A stretch of DNA of 64,000 nt, taken from NCBI RefSeq assembly GCF_012035195.1, contig NZ_JAAVJH010000004.1, positions 248,001-312,000 of the forward strand. Reading direction: 5' to 3'. Both the position numbers and the translations under genes were made by a program. Shown piece after piece: positions 26,229-35,261 of this stretch (its first letter is position 1; every line of letters begins with the position of its first letter). The stretch is from Sphingomonas corticis. Lineage in GTDB: Bacteria > Pseudomonadota > Alphaproteobacteria > Sphingomonadales > Sphingomonadaceae. The notes under the pieces are model-generated. The model saw only the letters and a list, made by a program, of their open reading frames with translations. It had not been told where the DNA came from and did no database searches.

Positions 26229-26566
26229 GCCTCGCCTGCTAGCGGGAAGGGCGGGCGGGCGCCAGCGCGCGCCGCTCCGGGCCACACAACGTCACGCCTC
26301 CCGTGCGGCGATGTCCCGCGTCGGATTTCTACGCTCGGGCGCCTCCAGGGGGAGAAGTGCGGCAAGCGGAAGATCGCCGCTCGCGCCACAGGTCCGGCGG
26401 GGGCGACCCGGCGTCGACACGGCCCCCGGCATCGCGTCGATGTGCGCCTGCGTGTGCCGGCGGCGGTGCGGCTCCGCCAGCTGCGCCTGCCGGCGATCGG
26501 TGGTCGCGCGGGGGGGGGGGGGGCGGTCGGGTCGGGCCCCCGTCGCGCGTCATGGCGGTGCTCCGT
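26229..26566. other. 338-bp intergenic region with a G14 tract
   Basis: The gap between dapB and the M48 gene has no convincing gene on either strand. Its main feature is a run of 14 consecutive G (26510-26523). Any dapB promoter must lie here, but no clear -35/-10 pair was found. The open frame running through it on the plus strand lacks a protein-like composition. Confidence 0.6.
26510..26523. repeat. Homopolymer G14
   Basis: Fourteen consecutive G residues on the plus strand, 43 bp beyond the 3' end of the M48-like gene. Such tracts are unstable by slippage in vivo and are also a common sequencing-error site, so the length should be treated as approximate. Confidence 0.85.
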
Positions 26567-27523
26567 TCATTCCAGCGGCGCGTCGCGCCGCGCCAGGATC
26601 GGCGGCAGGTACGGCACCGGCGCGCCGGCCGGGATCGTCGCCAGCGCCGCGGCGATGGCGGCGGCGCGGTCCTTGGCGGACGGATGCGTGCGGCTGTGGA
26701 ACATGCCGCCGTCGATCTTCGACCCCTCCTCCTTCCAGAAGCGGACCGCGTTCCGCGGGTCCCAGCCGGCGTTGCGCAGCAGCACCGCGCCAAGCACGTC
26801 CGCCTCGCTCTCCGTCGTGCGGAACAGGCGCGCGTTGCGGCCGAATTGCGCCAGCAGGCCCCATTTCACTCCCGCCGCCTCCAGCCGCGCGCGATGGGCA
26901 AGGACGGAGTGCGCGAGCTCGTGCGCGACGACGACGGCGATCTGGTCGTCGTCGAAGCGCGCGAACAGCGGCGCGCCGACCTGCACCACGCGGCCATCGG
27001 AGGAGGCGCCCAGCTTGCGCGTCGCCAGCACCTCGAACTCGACGCGGCAGCCGGGAACCGGCTGGACCACCACGGGCGCGGCGCCGGCACGGGCGAGCGT
27101 GACGGCGGCGGTCGGTGCGCCCGCCGCGAGCCGCGCCTGCGCCGCGTCGCGCGTAGCGGCGGTGATGCGGTCGGTCGCGGCGGGCGGGGGCAGCGCGGCG
27201 CCGTCGATCGCGGTCACGCCGTCGTTCGCGCGCAGCCCCGCGCGCGCCGCGGGACCGTCCGGCACGACCAGCTCGACCGCGACCGGCGCGGCGAAGCCGA
27301 ACACCTGCCCCACCGCCGCGCGATCTCGCGCGGGATATTGGTCGATGGCGTGGAGCTGGAGCCCGAACACCGGCTGCCGCTCGCGGCACAAGGCTTCATT
27401 GGCGGTGGTGAGGCGATAGGCAATATCGGCGAGCCGCTGGTCCACCTGTCGCAGCGCCTCGTAGGGCGCGGTGTCCTGCGCCGGCGCGGCGAGGAGGAGG
27501 GCGGCGGCGAGGAGACGCGACAT
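26567..27523 (-). CDS. Exported PDZ-M48 family metallopeptidase
   Basis: A 318-residue protein with a short signal peptide (MSRLLAAALLLAAPAQ). A PDZ-like segment lies at about 80-150 (VVPDGPAARAGLRANDGVTAIDG), followed by an M48-type domain with the zinc motif HELAH at 201-205 and a downstream TESEADVLG that offers the third ligand. Domain order PDZ then peptidase differs from BepA-type proteins, where TPR repeats follow M48. It is likely a periplasmic protease in envelope quality control; substrate unknown. Start at ATG 27523. Confidence 0.85.
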   Translation of the reverse strand: MSRLLAAALLLAAPAQDTAPYEALRQVDQRLADIAYRLTTANEALCRERQPVFGLQLHAIDQYPARDRAAVGQVFGFAAPVAVELVVPDGPAARAGLRANDGVTAIDGAALPPPAATDRITAATRDAAQARLAAGAPTAAVTLARAGAAPVVVQPVPGCRVEFEVLATRKLGASSDGRVVQVGAPLFARFDDDQIAVVVAHELAHSVLAHRARLEAAGVKWGLLAQFGRNARLFRTTESEADVLGAVLLRNAGWDPRNAVRFWKEEGSKIDGGMFHSRTHPSAKDRAAAIAAALATIPAGAPVPYLPPILARRDAPLE

Positions 27524-27705
27524 GGGCGGGGCGTCGCGCAAGGGGCGGAGGATTGCAAGGGCGGCGGCGGGATCGCTCCTCCGTCGCCGCTGAGCAGGCA
27601 GGGGCCCGGCGCCGGCTGCGCGGGAGCGGCGAGGGCGGGACGACGGACGTTGCGTCTGGCCGCGCCTGCTCTATCCATCGGGGCGGCGCGAGACGGGGGA
27701 GCAGG

Positions 27706-29304
27706 ATGGCCGACGACAGCATCACCGCGGGAGAGGAGCCGAGCGGGGCGGACATCCGGCTGGTCATCTCCGCCTCCGCGCTCGGCACCGTGTTCGAATG
27801 GTACGACTTCTTCATCTACGGCACGCTCGCCGCCTCGGGTATCATCGGGCGCGCCTTCTTTCCCGCGGGGAACGAGACGGTGCAGACGCTGCTCGCCTGG
27901 GCCGGGTTCGCCGTCGGCTTCGGTTTCCGCCCGCTCGGCGCCGCGCTGTTCGGCTATCTCGGCGACCGGCTGGGGCGCAAATACACCTTCCTCGTCACCA
28001 TCACGCTGATGGGCGTCGCCACCGCGGGCGTGGGGCTGACACCCAGCGCCGCCGCGATCGGCTTTGCCGCGCCCGTCGTCGTCCTGCTGCTGCGCGTGGC
28101 GCAGGGGCTGGCGCTGGGCGGGGAATATGGCGGCGCGGCGATCTACGTCGCCGAACATTCGCCCGCAGGGCGCTCGGGCTTCTACACCAGCTTCATCCAG
28201 GCCGGCGTCGTCGGCGGCTTCATCCTCAGCCTCGCCGTCATCCTGTTCTTCAAGGCGGTGATGCCCGCCGCGGCGTGGGAGGCGTGGGGCTGGCGGCTGC
28301 CCTTCCTGTTCTCGATCGTGCTGCTCGCCATCTCTTTGTGGATGCGGCTGAAGCTGAGCGAAAGCCCAGTGTTTCAGAAGATGCGCGCCGCGGGCGAGCG
28401 GGTGGCGAATCCGCTGAAGGCGAGCTTCACCTATCCCGGCAACGTGAAGCGGATGATCGTCGCGCTGTTCGGCATCGCCGCCGGGCTGACGGTGATCTGG
28501 TACACCGCCATGTTCTCCGTCCTCTCCTTCCTGCAGGCGACCATGCGGGTGGAGGAGACGACGGCGCAGCTCATCACCGGCGCGGGCGTGCTGATGGGCA
28601 CGGGCTGGTTCCTGCTGTTCGGCCACGTCAGCGACAGGGTGGGGCGGAAGCGGCCGATCGTGACGGGCTACGTGCTGACGCTGCTGCTGCTGTTCCCCAT
28701 CTTCTTCACCATCGGCGCGGCGGCCAATCCGAAGCTGTCGCAGGCCGCGGAGGTGAGCCCGGTGGTGGTCCACGGCGCCGACTGCTCGTACAGCCCGTTC
28801 GACAAGGTGCAGGCGACGGCGTGCGGCCAGGTGCTCGACGCGCTGTCGAAGCGCGGCGTTCCCTATCGCGTGGCGACGGGCGAGACGACGCACGTGACGG
28901 TCGGCGCGCGGGACATCGGCGTGCCCGACGCCGCCGCGCTCGATGCGGCGCTGGAGCGCGCGGGCTACGACCTGTCGCGCGTCGTGCCGTCCGCCGGGAA
29001 CATCGCGCTGATCCTGCTTGCGATCCTTGCCATGTCGCTGCTTTCCGGCATCACCTACGGCCCTGTCGCCGCGCTGCTGAGCGAGATGTTTCCGCCGGCG
29101 ATCCGCTATTCCTCGCTGTCGATCCCCTATCATCTGGGCACCGGCTATTTCGGCGGATTCCTGCCCTTCATCAGCCAGTATATCGTGGCGAAGACCGGCG
29201 ATCCCTATGCCGGGCTGTGGTACACCTGGGGCGTGACGCTGCTGGCGCTGCTCGTCGCGATGTGGGGACTGGCGGACGACCGGCGCGGCCGCACGGTAGC
29301 CTAA
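27706..29304 (+). CDS. MHS-family MFS transporter (ShiA/KgtP/ProP type)
   Basis: A 532-residue major facilitator. The metabolite:H+ symporter signature is evident: ALGTVFEWYDFFIYGTLA at 24-41, RPLGAALFGYLGDRLGRK (loop 2-3 motif), ALGGEYGGAAIYVAEHSP and the second-half FGHVSDRVGRKR. Between the two late helices there is an insert of about 90 residues (about 345-432) with two cysteines, predicted outside the membrane, which makes the protein about 100 residues longer than ProP or KgtP. The substrate is unknown. The ATG at 27706 has a GGGGGAGCAG ribosome site. alr follows after 28 bp. Confidence 0.85.
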   Translation: MADDSITAGEEPSGADIRLVISASALGTVFEWYDFFIYGTLAASGIIGRAFFPAGNETVQTLLAWAGFAVGFGFRPLGAALFGYLGDRLGRKYTFLVTITLMGVATAGVGLTPSAAAIGFAAPVVVLLLRVAQGLALGGEYGGAAIYVAEHSPAGRSGFYTSFIQAGVVGGFILSLAVILFFKAVMPAAAWEAWGWRLPFLFSIVLLAISLWMRLKLSESPVFQKMRAAGERVANPLKASFTYPGNVKRMIVALFGIAAGLTVIWYTAMFSVLSFLQATMRVEETTAQLITGAGVLMGTGWFLLFGHVSDRVGRKRPIVTGYVLTLLLLFPIFFTIGAAANPKLSQAAEVSPVVVHGADCSYSPFDKVQATACGQVLDALSKRGVPYRVATGETTHVTVGARDIGVPDAAALDAALERAGYDLSRVVPSAGNIALILLAILAMSLLSGITYGPVAALLSEMFPPAIRYSSLSIPYHLGTGYFGGFLPFISQYIVAKTGDPYAGLWYTWGVTLLALLVAMWGLADDRRGRTVA

Positions 29305-29332
29305 CGGGGCGCGAGCCGCTAACCGCCGCGGC

Positions 29333-30364
29333 ATGACCGCGCCTTCCCGCCTGCTGCTGTCCACCGACGCGCTCGTCGCCAACTGGCGCACGCTGGCGCG
29401 GATGAGCGGCGATGGGAACGGGGGGGCGGCGTGCGGTGCGGCGGTGAAGGCGGACGGCTACGGCCTGGGCGCGCGCGAGGTGGTGGCGCGGCTGCGCGCG
29501 ACGGGGTGCCGCGACTTCTTCGTCGCGACCTGGGCGGAGGCGCGCGCGCTCGCCGCGCCGGGCGTGAGCGTGTCGGTGCTGCACGGCGTGCGCGAGGGCG
29601 ACATGGCGCACGTCGGGCTGGCCGGGGTGCGGCCGGTGCTGAACACCCCGGCGCAGGTGGCGCGCTGGCGCGAGGCGGGCGGGGGCGCGTGCGACGTGAT
29701 GGTCGACACCGGCATGAACCGGCTGGGCATCGCACCCGCGGACATCGCCGCGGGGCTGCTTGACGGTCTGGTCATCGAGACGCTGATGAGCCACCTCGCC
29801 TGCGCGGACGAGGAGAGCGCGATGAACCCGCGCCAGCGCGACGCCTTCGCCGCGCTGCGCGGGGCGACGGCGGCGCGGCGGATGAGTCTCGCCAATTCCG
29901 CCGGCATCGCGCTGGGCACGGACTATGCCTTCGACCTGACGCGGCCCGGGCTGGCGCTCTACGGCGGCGTTCCCGCGCCCGGCCTGCCGATGCGCCCCGT
30001 CGCGACGATCGAGGCGGAGGTGCTCCAGCGCCGCCGCGTGCCTGCCGGGGCGACGGTGGGGTACAACGCCACCTGGACCGCGCCGGCGGACACGTGGGTG
30101 GGGATCGTGAACCTGGGCTATGCCGACGGTTATTGGCGCGGCTTCTCCGACCGCGGGCGCGCCTTCGCGGGCGACGCGGCGCTGCCGGTCATCGGGCGCG
30201 TGTCGATGGACCTCGTCGCGCTCGATCTCGGCAACGCCGACGTAGGCGAGGGCGACCGCGTGCGCTTCGACGCCGACCTGCCCCGCGCGGCGGCGGCATC
30301 GGGCATGAGCCAGTACGAGCTGCTCACCGGGCTGGGCGCACGGTTCGAGCGGGTTTGGGCCTAG
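29333..30364 (+). CDS. alr: Alanine racemase
   Basis: PLP enzyme that interconverts L- and D-alanine for peptidoglycan. The 343-residue protein has the PLP-lysine motif AAVKADGYGLG (K39) and the second catalytic residue Y244 (VGYNATW), plus VDTGMNRLG, SLANSAG, RPGLALYGG and GRVSMDLVALD. It is slightly short at the N-terminus compared with the usual 360-370 residues. It is downstream of the MFS gene and may share its transcript. A palindromic repeat separates it from the convergent oxidoreductase operon. Confidence 0.95.
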   Translation: MTAPSRLLLSTDALVANWRTLARMSGDGNGGAACGAAVKADGYGLGAREVVARLRATGCRDFFVATWAEARALAAPGVSVSVLHGVREGDMAHVGLAGVRPVLNTPAQVARWREAGGGACDVMVDTGMNRLGIAPADIAAGLLDGLVIETLMSHLACADEESAMNPRQRDAFAALRGATAARRMSLANSAGIALGTDYAFDLTRPGLALYGGVPAPGLPMRPVATIEAEVLQRRRVPAGATVGYNATWTAPADTWVGIVNLGYADGYWRGFSDRGRAFAGDAALPVIGRVSMDLVALDLGNADVGEGDRVRFDADLPRAAAASGMSQYELLTGLGARFERVWA

Positions 30365-30373
30365 CCGTCACCC

Positions 30374-30437
30374 CCGTTCGTGCCGAGCGAAGTCGAAGCG
30401 CAGGGGCCCGGCCTTCGATTGGGCGCAGCACGAACGG
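30374..30437. repeat. CCGTTCG-type palindromic element between convergent genes
   Basis: CCGTTCGTGC (30374-30383) pairs with GCACGAACGG (30428-30437). The 44-nt interior holds GAGCGAAGTCGAAG and GGCCTTCGATT, so a longer imperfect stem can form. It sits between the 3' ends of alr and the oxidoreductase large-subunit gene and may terminate both. Confidence 0.7.
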
Positions 30438-30456
30438 AGGATGAAGGCTGGTCCGA

Positions 30457-32700
30457 TCAGTCCGGCAACCCGGCCAGCAGCTTGTCGCAGGTGATCGGAT
30501 AGTCGCGCACGCGCACGCCGGTGGCGTTGTAGATCGCGTTCGCCACTGCCGCGCCCGCGCCGGAAATGCCGAGCTCGCCGATGCCCTTGGCGTGGATCGG
30601 GTTCGCGTTGATGTCGCGCTCCGGCAGGAAATGCACTTCCAGCTGCGGCACGTCGGCATTCACCGGCAGGTGATATTCGGCCATGTCGCGGTTCACGATC
30701 TTGCCGTTGCGCGGGTCGTGGACCAGTTCCTCGGTCAGCGCGGCGCCGATGCCGAAGGTCATGCCGCCCAGGCATTGCGAGCGCGCCGTCTGCTCGTTCA
30801 GCACGCGGCCCGCGGCGAACACGCCCAGCATCCGCTCCACCCGCACCTCGCCCGTCACCGCGTTCACCTTCACCGCGCAGAAATGCGCGCCGTAGCTCGC
30901 CTGCGTGTGCAGCTTCTCCTGCTTTCCCGGCGCGATCTGTCCGGTCACGACGATATTCTCGTCGACGAGGTCGGTGAGGTCCACCGCGCGGTTCTCGGCG
31001 ATGGCGCGGCCGTCCTTCAGCGTCATCGCCGCCGGATCGACGCCCATCTTCTTCGCCAGTCGCTCGCGCACCAGCTCGCAGGCGAGATAGACCGAGGAGC
31101 CGGACGAGGCCGCGCCCCACGATCCGCCCGAGCCGGCGGCGGGCGGCGCCTTGCCGTCGCCCAGGTGGACGATCACGCGGTCGAGCGGCAGGCCCAGCGT
31201 CTCGCCCGCGATCTGCGCCAGGATCGTGTATGTGCCGGTGCCGATGTCGGTCATGTCGGTCTCGACGATGGCGCGGCCGTCCGTCGTCAGCGTCACTTGC
31301 GCCGCCGATTTCTGCAGCATGTTCGATCGCACCGCGGCGGCCATGCCGATGCCGTGCAGCCACTCGCCGCGCCGGTCGCTGCCGGGCGCCTTGCGATCCG
31401 CCCAGCCGAACAGCGCCGCGCCCTTCTCCATGCAGGGCACCAGCGCCCGGCTGCTGAAGGGGATCTGCTTTTCCGGATCCTGCGGCGGCTCGTTGCGGCG
31501 CCGCAGCTCGATGGGGTCGACGCCGGTCGCCTCGGCCAGCTCGTCCAGCGCGGCCTCCAGCGCCATCTGCCCCACCGCCTCGCCGGGCGCGCGCATCGAG
31601 CCCGACAGCGTCCGGTTCAATCGCACCACGTCGTGGTTGATGCGGCGGTTCTCGCCGGCATAGGCGAAGTGCGTGCCGATGCCGACCGGTTCGAAGAAAT
31701 CCTCGTCGGGCAGGTTCGACACGAGCGAATCGTGGATCAGCGCCACGATCCTGCCATCGGCGTCGGCGCCGAGCTTCAGGTGCTGCTCGGTGTTCGAGCG
31801 CCGCACGGTGGCGTCGAACACCTGCTGGCGCGCCATCACGATCTTGACCGGTCGGCCGAGCTGCTTGGCAGCGATCGCCGCCGCGACGCTTTCCGGCGCG
31901 ATGCCCAGCTTCGATCCGAACCCGCCGCCGACGTAGCGCGAGATGATCCGCACCTGGTCGGCCTTCAGCCCCAGCGCGTCGGCCAGCTGCTGCTGGTCGC
32001 TCGCCACCATCTGATAGGCGCCGTGGAGGAGGAGCGTTCCGTCCTCCTTCCACTCCGCGATCGAGGCGTGCGGCTCCATCGCGGCGCTGTTCTGCGAGGG
32101 GGTGGTATAGACCGCGCTCACCTTCACCGCCGCGGCGGCGAAGGCGCCATCGGGATCGCCCTGCTGGCTGTGCGCCTCGACCTGGCTGTCGGGCGGGCGT
32201 TCGGCCTCGTTGCGGTATCGCTCGAAATCGTAGCGCCCCTCGCCGGGTTCGTAGTCGACACGCAGCCGGGCCGCGGCGTCGCGCGCGATCTCGAAGGTCT
32301 CGGCGACTACGACGGCGATGATCTCGCCGTGATACTGGATTTCCTCGACGCCTTGCACCGGCGCGTCGGTGTCGCCGCCCTGCGCGGCGTTGCGCAGGAA
32401 GGTGTCATAGTCAGTGACGACCGCGATGACGCCGGGCAGCGCCTGCACCTCGTCGGCGTGGATCGCGGCGATCCGCCCCGCGCTTACCGTGGAGCGGACC
32501 AGCACGCCGTAGGCGAGGTTCTCCGCGGGATATTCCGCGGCATAGGTCGCCTTTCCCGCCACCTTCAGCGGTCCTTCGACGCGCGGCAGCGGCTTGCCGA
32601 TCACGCCCTGCGCGCCGCTGTCGAGCAGGCTGGAGGGGTGGGGTTCGTCCATCGTCAGCGACCTGGTGTCGCCGGAGGAGAAGATGTCCAGCAGGCTCAT
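30457..32700 (-). CDS. Molybdenum aldehyde oxidoreductase, large subunit (PaoC-like)
   Basis: A 747-residue molybdopterin-binding subunit of the xanthine oxidase family. It carries IGKPLPRVEGPLKVAGKATYAAEY near the N-terminus, YVGGGFGSKLGI (about 260, Moco-binding loop), MRAPGEAVGQMALEAALDELA (about 368) and the late GIGELGISGAGAAVANAI (about 712-729), whose glutamate is the catalytic base. Size and order match E. coli PaoC, which binds the cytosine dinucleotide cofactor and oxidises aldehydes. Its ATG overlaps the stop of the FAD-subunit gene (ATGA). No XdhC/PaoD-type maturation gene is nearby. Confidence 0.9.
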   Translation of the reverse strand: MSLLDIFSSGDTRSLTMDEPHPSSLLDSGAQGVIGKPLPRVEGPLKVAGKATYAAEYPAENLAYGVLVRSTVSAGRIAAIHADEVQALPGVIAVVTDYDTFLRNAAQGGDTDAPVQGVEEIQYHGEIIAVVVAETFEIARDAAARLRVDYEPGEGRYDFERYRNEAERPPDSQVEAHSQQGDPDGAFAAAAVKVSAVYTTPSQNSAAMEPHASIAEWKEDGTLLLHGAYQMVASDQQQLADALGLKADQVRIISRYVGGGFGSKLGIAPESVAAAIAAKQLGRPVKIVMARQQVFDATVRRSNTEQHLKLGADADGRIVALIHDSLVSNLPDEDFFEPVGIGTHFAYAGENRRINHDVVRLNRTLSGSMRAPGEAVGQMALEAALDELAEATGVDPIELRRRNEPPQDPEKQIPFSSRALVPCMEKGAALFGWADRKAPGSDRRGEWLHGIGMAAAVRSNMLQKSAAQVTLTTDGRAIVETDMTDIGTGTYTILAQIAGETLGLPLDRVIVHLGDGKAPPAAGSGGSWGAASSGSSVYLACELVRERLAKKMGVDPAAMTLKDGRAIAENRAVDLTDLVDENIVVTGQIAPGKQEKLHTQASYGAHFCAVKVNAVTGEVRVERMLGVFAAGRVLNEQTARSQCLGGMTFGIGAALTEELVHDPRNGKIVNRDMAEYHLPVNADVPQLEVHFLPERDINANPIHAKGIGELGISGAGAAVANAIYNATGVRVRDYPITCDKLLAGLPD

Positions 32701-33677
32701 GCGCTCGCCTCCCCCGTCAGGTCGCGGAGCGACGCGATCAACGTGCGGCGCACCAGCGGGATCTTGAAGTTGTTGTGGCCGAAGCCGCGCGCACCCTCGA
32801 CCAGCGCGTCGGCGGCGGCCTCGAACGCGGCGGTGCCGGGCTGCTGGCCGACCAGCGCCTGCTCGACCGCGGGATTGCGCCAGGGCAGATGGGCGAGACC
32901 GCCGAAGGCGAGCGCGGCATGGGCGATGCGGCCGTCCTCCACGGCGACGACGCCGGCGACGGAAACGAGCGCGAAGGCGTAGGAGGCCCGGTCGCGCACC
33001 TTGCGGTACAGGTGCCTCGCGTTGGCGACGGGGGCGGGCAGCTCGACATGCGTGATGAGCTCGCCCGGCTCCAGCACGTTCTCGATCTGCGGGGTGTCGC
33101 CGGGCAGCCGGTAGAAGTCGCCGATCGGCACGCGCCGCTTGTCGCCGTCGGCCTTCTGCGTGACGATGGTCGCGTCCAGCGCCCGCATCGCCACCGGCAT
33201 GTCGCCGGGGTGAGTCGCGATGCACTGCTCGCTGGTGCCCAGGATGGCGTGAATACGGTTGAACCCGCCGATCGCGTCGCAGCCCGATCCCGGCTCGCGC
33301 TTGTTGCAGGCGGCGGCGGTGTCGTAGAAGTAATAGCAGCGCGTGCGTTGGAGGAGGTTGCCGCCGGTCGTCGCCTTGTTGCGAAGCTGTCCGCTGGCGC
33401 CCGCCAGCAGCGCGCGGCTCAGCACCTCGTACCGCTCGATCACGCGCGGGTCGGCGGCGAGATCGCTGTTGGGCACCAGGGCGCCGATCGTCAGGCCGCC
33501 GTCGTCGCGCTCCTCGATCCGGTTCAGGTCCAGCCGGCTGATGTCGACCAGCTTCTCCGGCGTCTCCACCTGGAGCTTCATCAGGTCGAGCAGGTTGGTG
33601 CCGCCGGCGATGAACCGGCCGCCGCCCGCGACCGCCGCCTCCACCGTATCGGCACGCGCATAGTCGAAGGGCTTCAT
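32697..33677 (-). CDS. Aldehyde oxidoreductase, FAD/[4Fe-4S] subunit (PaoB-like)
   Basis: A 326-residue FAD-binding subunit of CO-dehydrogenase/xanthine-oxidase type. FAD-binding elements are RFIAGGTNLLDLMK at 21-34 and TTGGNLLQRTRC near 103-114. Cysteines C114, C124, C133 and C152 (in CYYFYDTAAAC, GSGC and TSEQC) match the extra [4Fe-4S] cluster loop known from PaoB and 4-hydroxybenzoyl-CoA reductase relatives, which ordinary xanthine dehydrogenases lack. Both ends overlap neighbouring genes by four bases, so the trio is one translationally coupled operon. Confidence 0.9.
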   Translation of the reverse strand: MKPFDYARADTVEAAVAGGGRFIAGGTNLLDLMKLQVETPEKLVDISRLDLNRIEERDDGGLTIGALVPNSDLAADPRVIERYEVLSRALLAGASGQLRNKATTGGNLLQRTRCYYFYDTAAACNKREPGSGCDAIGGFNRIHAILGTSEQCIATHPGDMPVAMRALDATIVTQKADGDKRRVPIGDFYRLPGDTPQIENVLEPGELITHVELPAPVANARHLYRKVRDRASYAFALVSVAGVVAVEDGRIAHAALAFGGLAHLPWRNPAVEQALVGQQPGTAAFEAAADALVEGARGFGHNNFKIPLVRRTLIASLRDLTGEASA

Positions 33678-34180
33678 GCCGAAACCTCTTCCTTCGCGGC
33701 GACTTCCCGGATCGCGTCGACGATGTTCGGATAGGCGGCGCAGCGGCAGATGTTGCCGCTCATCCGCTCGCTGATCTCCGCATCGTCGAGGGACACGTCG
33801 GTCAGGTCGCCGGTGACGTGGCTGGGCCAGCCCTTCGCCACCTCGTCCAGCATGCCCACCGCGGAGCAGATCTGCCCCGGCGTGCAATAGCCGCACTGGT
33901 ATCCATCGTGGCGGACGAAGGCGTCCTGCATCGGGTGCAGGTTCTCGACCGAGCCCAACCCCTCGATCGTCACGATCTCGTCATCCTGATGCATCACGGC
34001 AAGCGTGAGGCAGGCGTTGATCCGGCGTCCGTTCACCAGCATCGTGCAAGCGCCGCACTGGCCGTGGTCGCAGCCCTTCTTGCTGCCGGTGAGGCCGAGG
34101 TGCTCGCGCGCGAGGTCAAGCAGCGACGTCCGGATATCGACGTCTGCCTCGTACCGTTGGCCATTGATGGTGAAATGCAT
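33674..34180 (-). CDS. Aldehyde oxidoreductase, [2Fe-2S] subunit (PaoA-like)
   Basis: A 168-residue iron-sulfur subunit. The plant-type cluster has C37, C42, C45 and C57 (GCDHGQCGACTMLVNG) and the second cluster C96, C99, C145 and C147 (QCGYCTPGQI and NICRCAAY). The start is the ATG at 34180 (MHFTINGQRYE). Unlike E. coli PaoA, no twin-arginine signal is visible upstream in frame, so this enzyme is predicted to be cytoplasmic. First gene of the operon; the divergent phosphodiesterase gene starts 52 bp away. Confidence 0.92.
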   Translation of the reverse strand: MHFTINGQRYEADVDIRTSLLDLAREHLGLTGSKKGCDHGQCGACTMLVNGRRINACLTLAVMHQDDEIVTIEGLGSVENLHPMQDAFVRHDGYQCGYCTPGQICSAVGMLDEVAKGWPSHVTGDLTDVSLDDAEISERMSGNICRCAAYPNIVDAIREVAAKEEVSA

Positions 34181-34232
34181 GGGGCGCCTTCCTGATAACC
34201 TGGGGCAAACGCCTGTCCTGCGGAGGGTTTCC

Positions 34233-35261
34233 GTGCGAACGTTTCTCATCTGCGCGCTGGTCTTGGCGGCGGCGGCGGGGCAGGGTGCGGCGATGGCCGA
34301 GCCGCTCTCCCGTCCCATCGTCATCGCGCACCGCGGCGCCAGCGGGGAACGGCCCGAGCACACGGTCGCCGCCTATCGCCTTGCCATCGAGGAGGGAGCC
34401 GACGTGATCGAGCCCGACCTGGTGCCGACCAAGGACGGCGTGCTGGTGGCGCGACACGAGAACGAGATATCGGGCACCACCGACGTCGCCGACCACGCCG
34501 AGTTCGCCGGCCGCAGGACGACCAAGCGGATCGACGGGCAGGACGAGACCGGCTGGTTCACCGAGGATTTCACGCTGGCCGAACTGAAGACGCTGCGCGC
34601 GAGGGAGCGGCTGCCGCAGCTGCGCCCCGGCAACACCGCCTATGACGGGCAGGAGACGATCCCCACGCTCGCGGAGGTGATCGCGTTGGCCAAGGAGGCC
34701 GGGGTCGCGATCTATCCGGAAACGAAGCACCCGACCTACTTCGCCTCGATCGGTCTAGGCACCGACGCTCCGCTGGTCGCCGAGCTGCATCGCGCCGGCT
34801 GGAAGGACGCCGGGGCGCCGGTCTTCATCCAGTCGTTTGAGGTGGCGAACCTGAAGCGGCTCGCCGGCATGACGAAGCTGCGGCTGATCCAGCTGGTCGC
34901 CGCGCAAGGCGCGCCGGCCGACGGCGCGGCGGCGAGCTATGCGGCGATGACGACGCCGGCCGGCCTGCGCGCGGTGGCGCGCTACGCCTGGGGCATCGGG
35001 CCGGACAAGGCGATGCTGTGGAACGGCGATGCCGCGACGCCGCTGGTGGCGGATGCGCACGCCGCGGGGCTGCGCGTCCACCCATGGACCTACCGCGCGG
35101 AGAACGTCTTCCTGCGCGCGGCCTTCCGCCGCGGAACGGACAAGGCGGCGCATGGCGACGCGACCGGCGAGATCCGCGCCGCACTGGCGCAGGGGATCGA
35201 CGGCTTCTTCACGGATTTTCCAGCCGCGGGGGTGGCGGCGCGCGGCGAGGGGAGCCAATGA
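34233..35261 (+). CDS. Exported glycerophosphodiester phosphodiesterase
   Basis: A 342-residue periplasmic GDPD-family enzyme (GlpQ-like) that hydrolyses glycerophosphodiesters to glycerol-3-phosphate and an alcohol. The start is GTG 34233, backed by GGAGG seven bases upstream; the signal peptide runs MRTFLICALVLAAAAGQGAAMAE. Catalytic segments are VIAHRGASGERPEHTVAAY (His) and DVIEPDLVPTKDGVLVARHE (Glu, Asp, His), with YPETKHPTYF further on. The small lipoprotein gene overlaps its stop. Confidence 0.92.
   Translation: MRTFLICALVLAAAAGQGAAMAEPLSRPIVIAHRGASGERPEHTVAAYRLAIEEGADVIEPDLVPTKDGVLVARHENEISGTTDVADHAEFAGRRTTKRIDGQDETGWFTEDFTLAELKTLRARERLPQLRPGNTAYDGQETIPTLAEVIALAKEAGVAIYPETKHPTYFASIGLGTDAPLVAELHRAGWKDAGAPVFIQSFEVANLKRLAGMTKLRLIQLVAAQGAPADGAAASYAAMTTPAGLRAVARYAWGIGPDKAMLWNGDAATPLVADAHAAGLRVHPWTYRAENVFLRAAFRRGTDKAAHGDATGEIRAALAQGIDGFFTDFPAAGVAARGEGSQ

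Noticed and set aside
26303..28009. Long plus-strand open frame of 568 codons across the dapB-M48-MFS region
   Set aside because: It runs antisense to the M48 gene, is Arg/Pro/Ala rich without any motif, and crosses the G14 tract. It is a by-product of high GC content.
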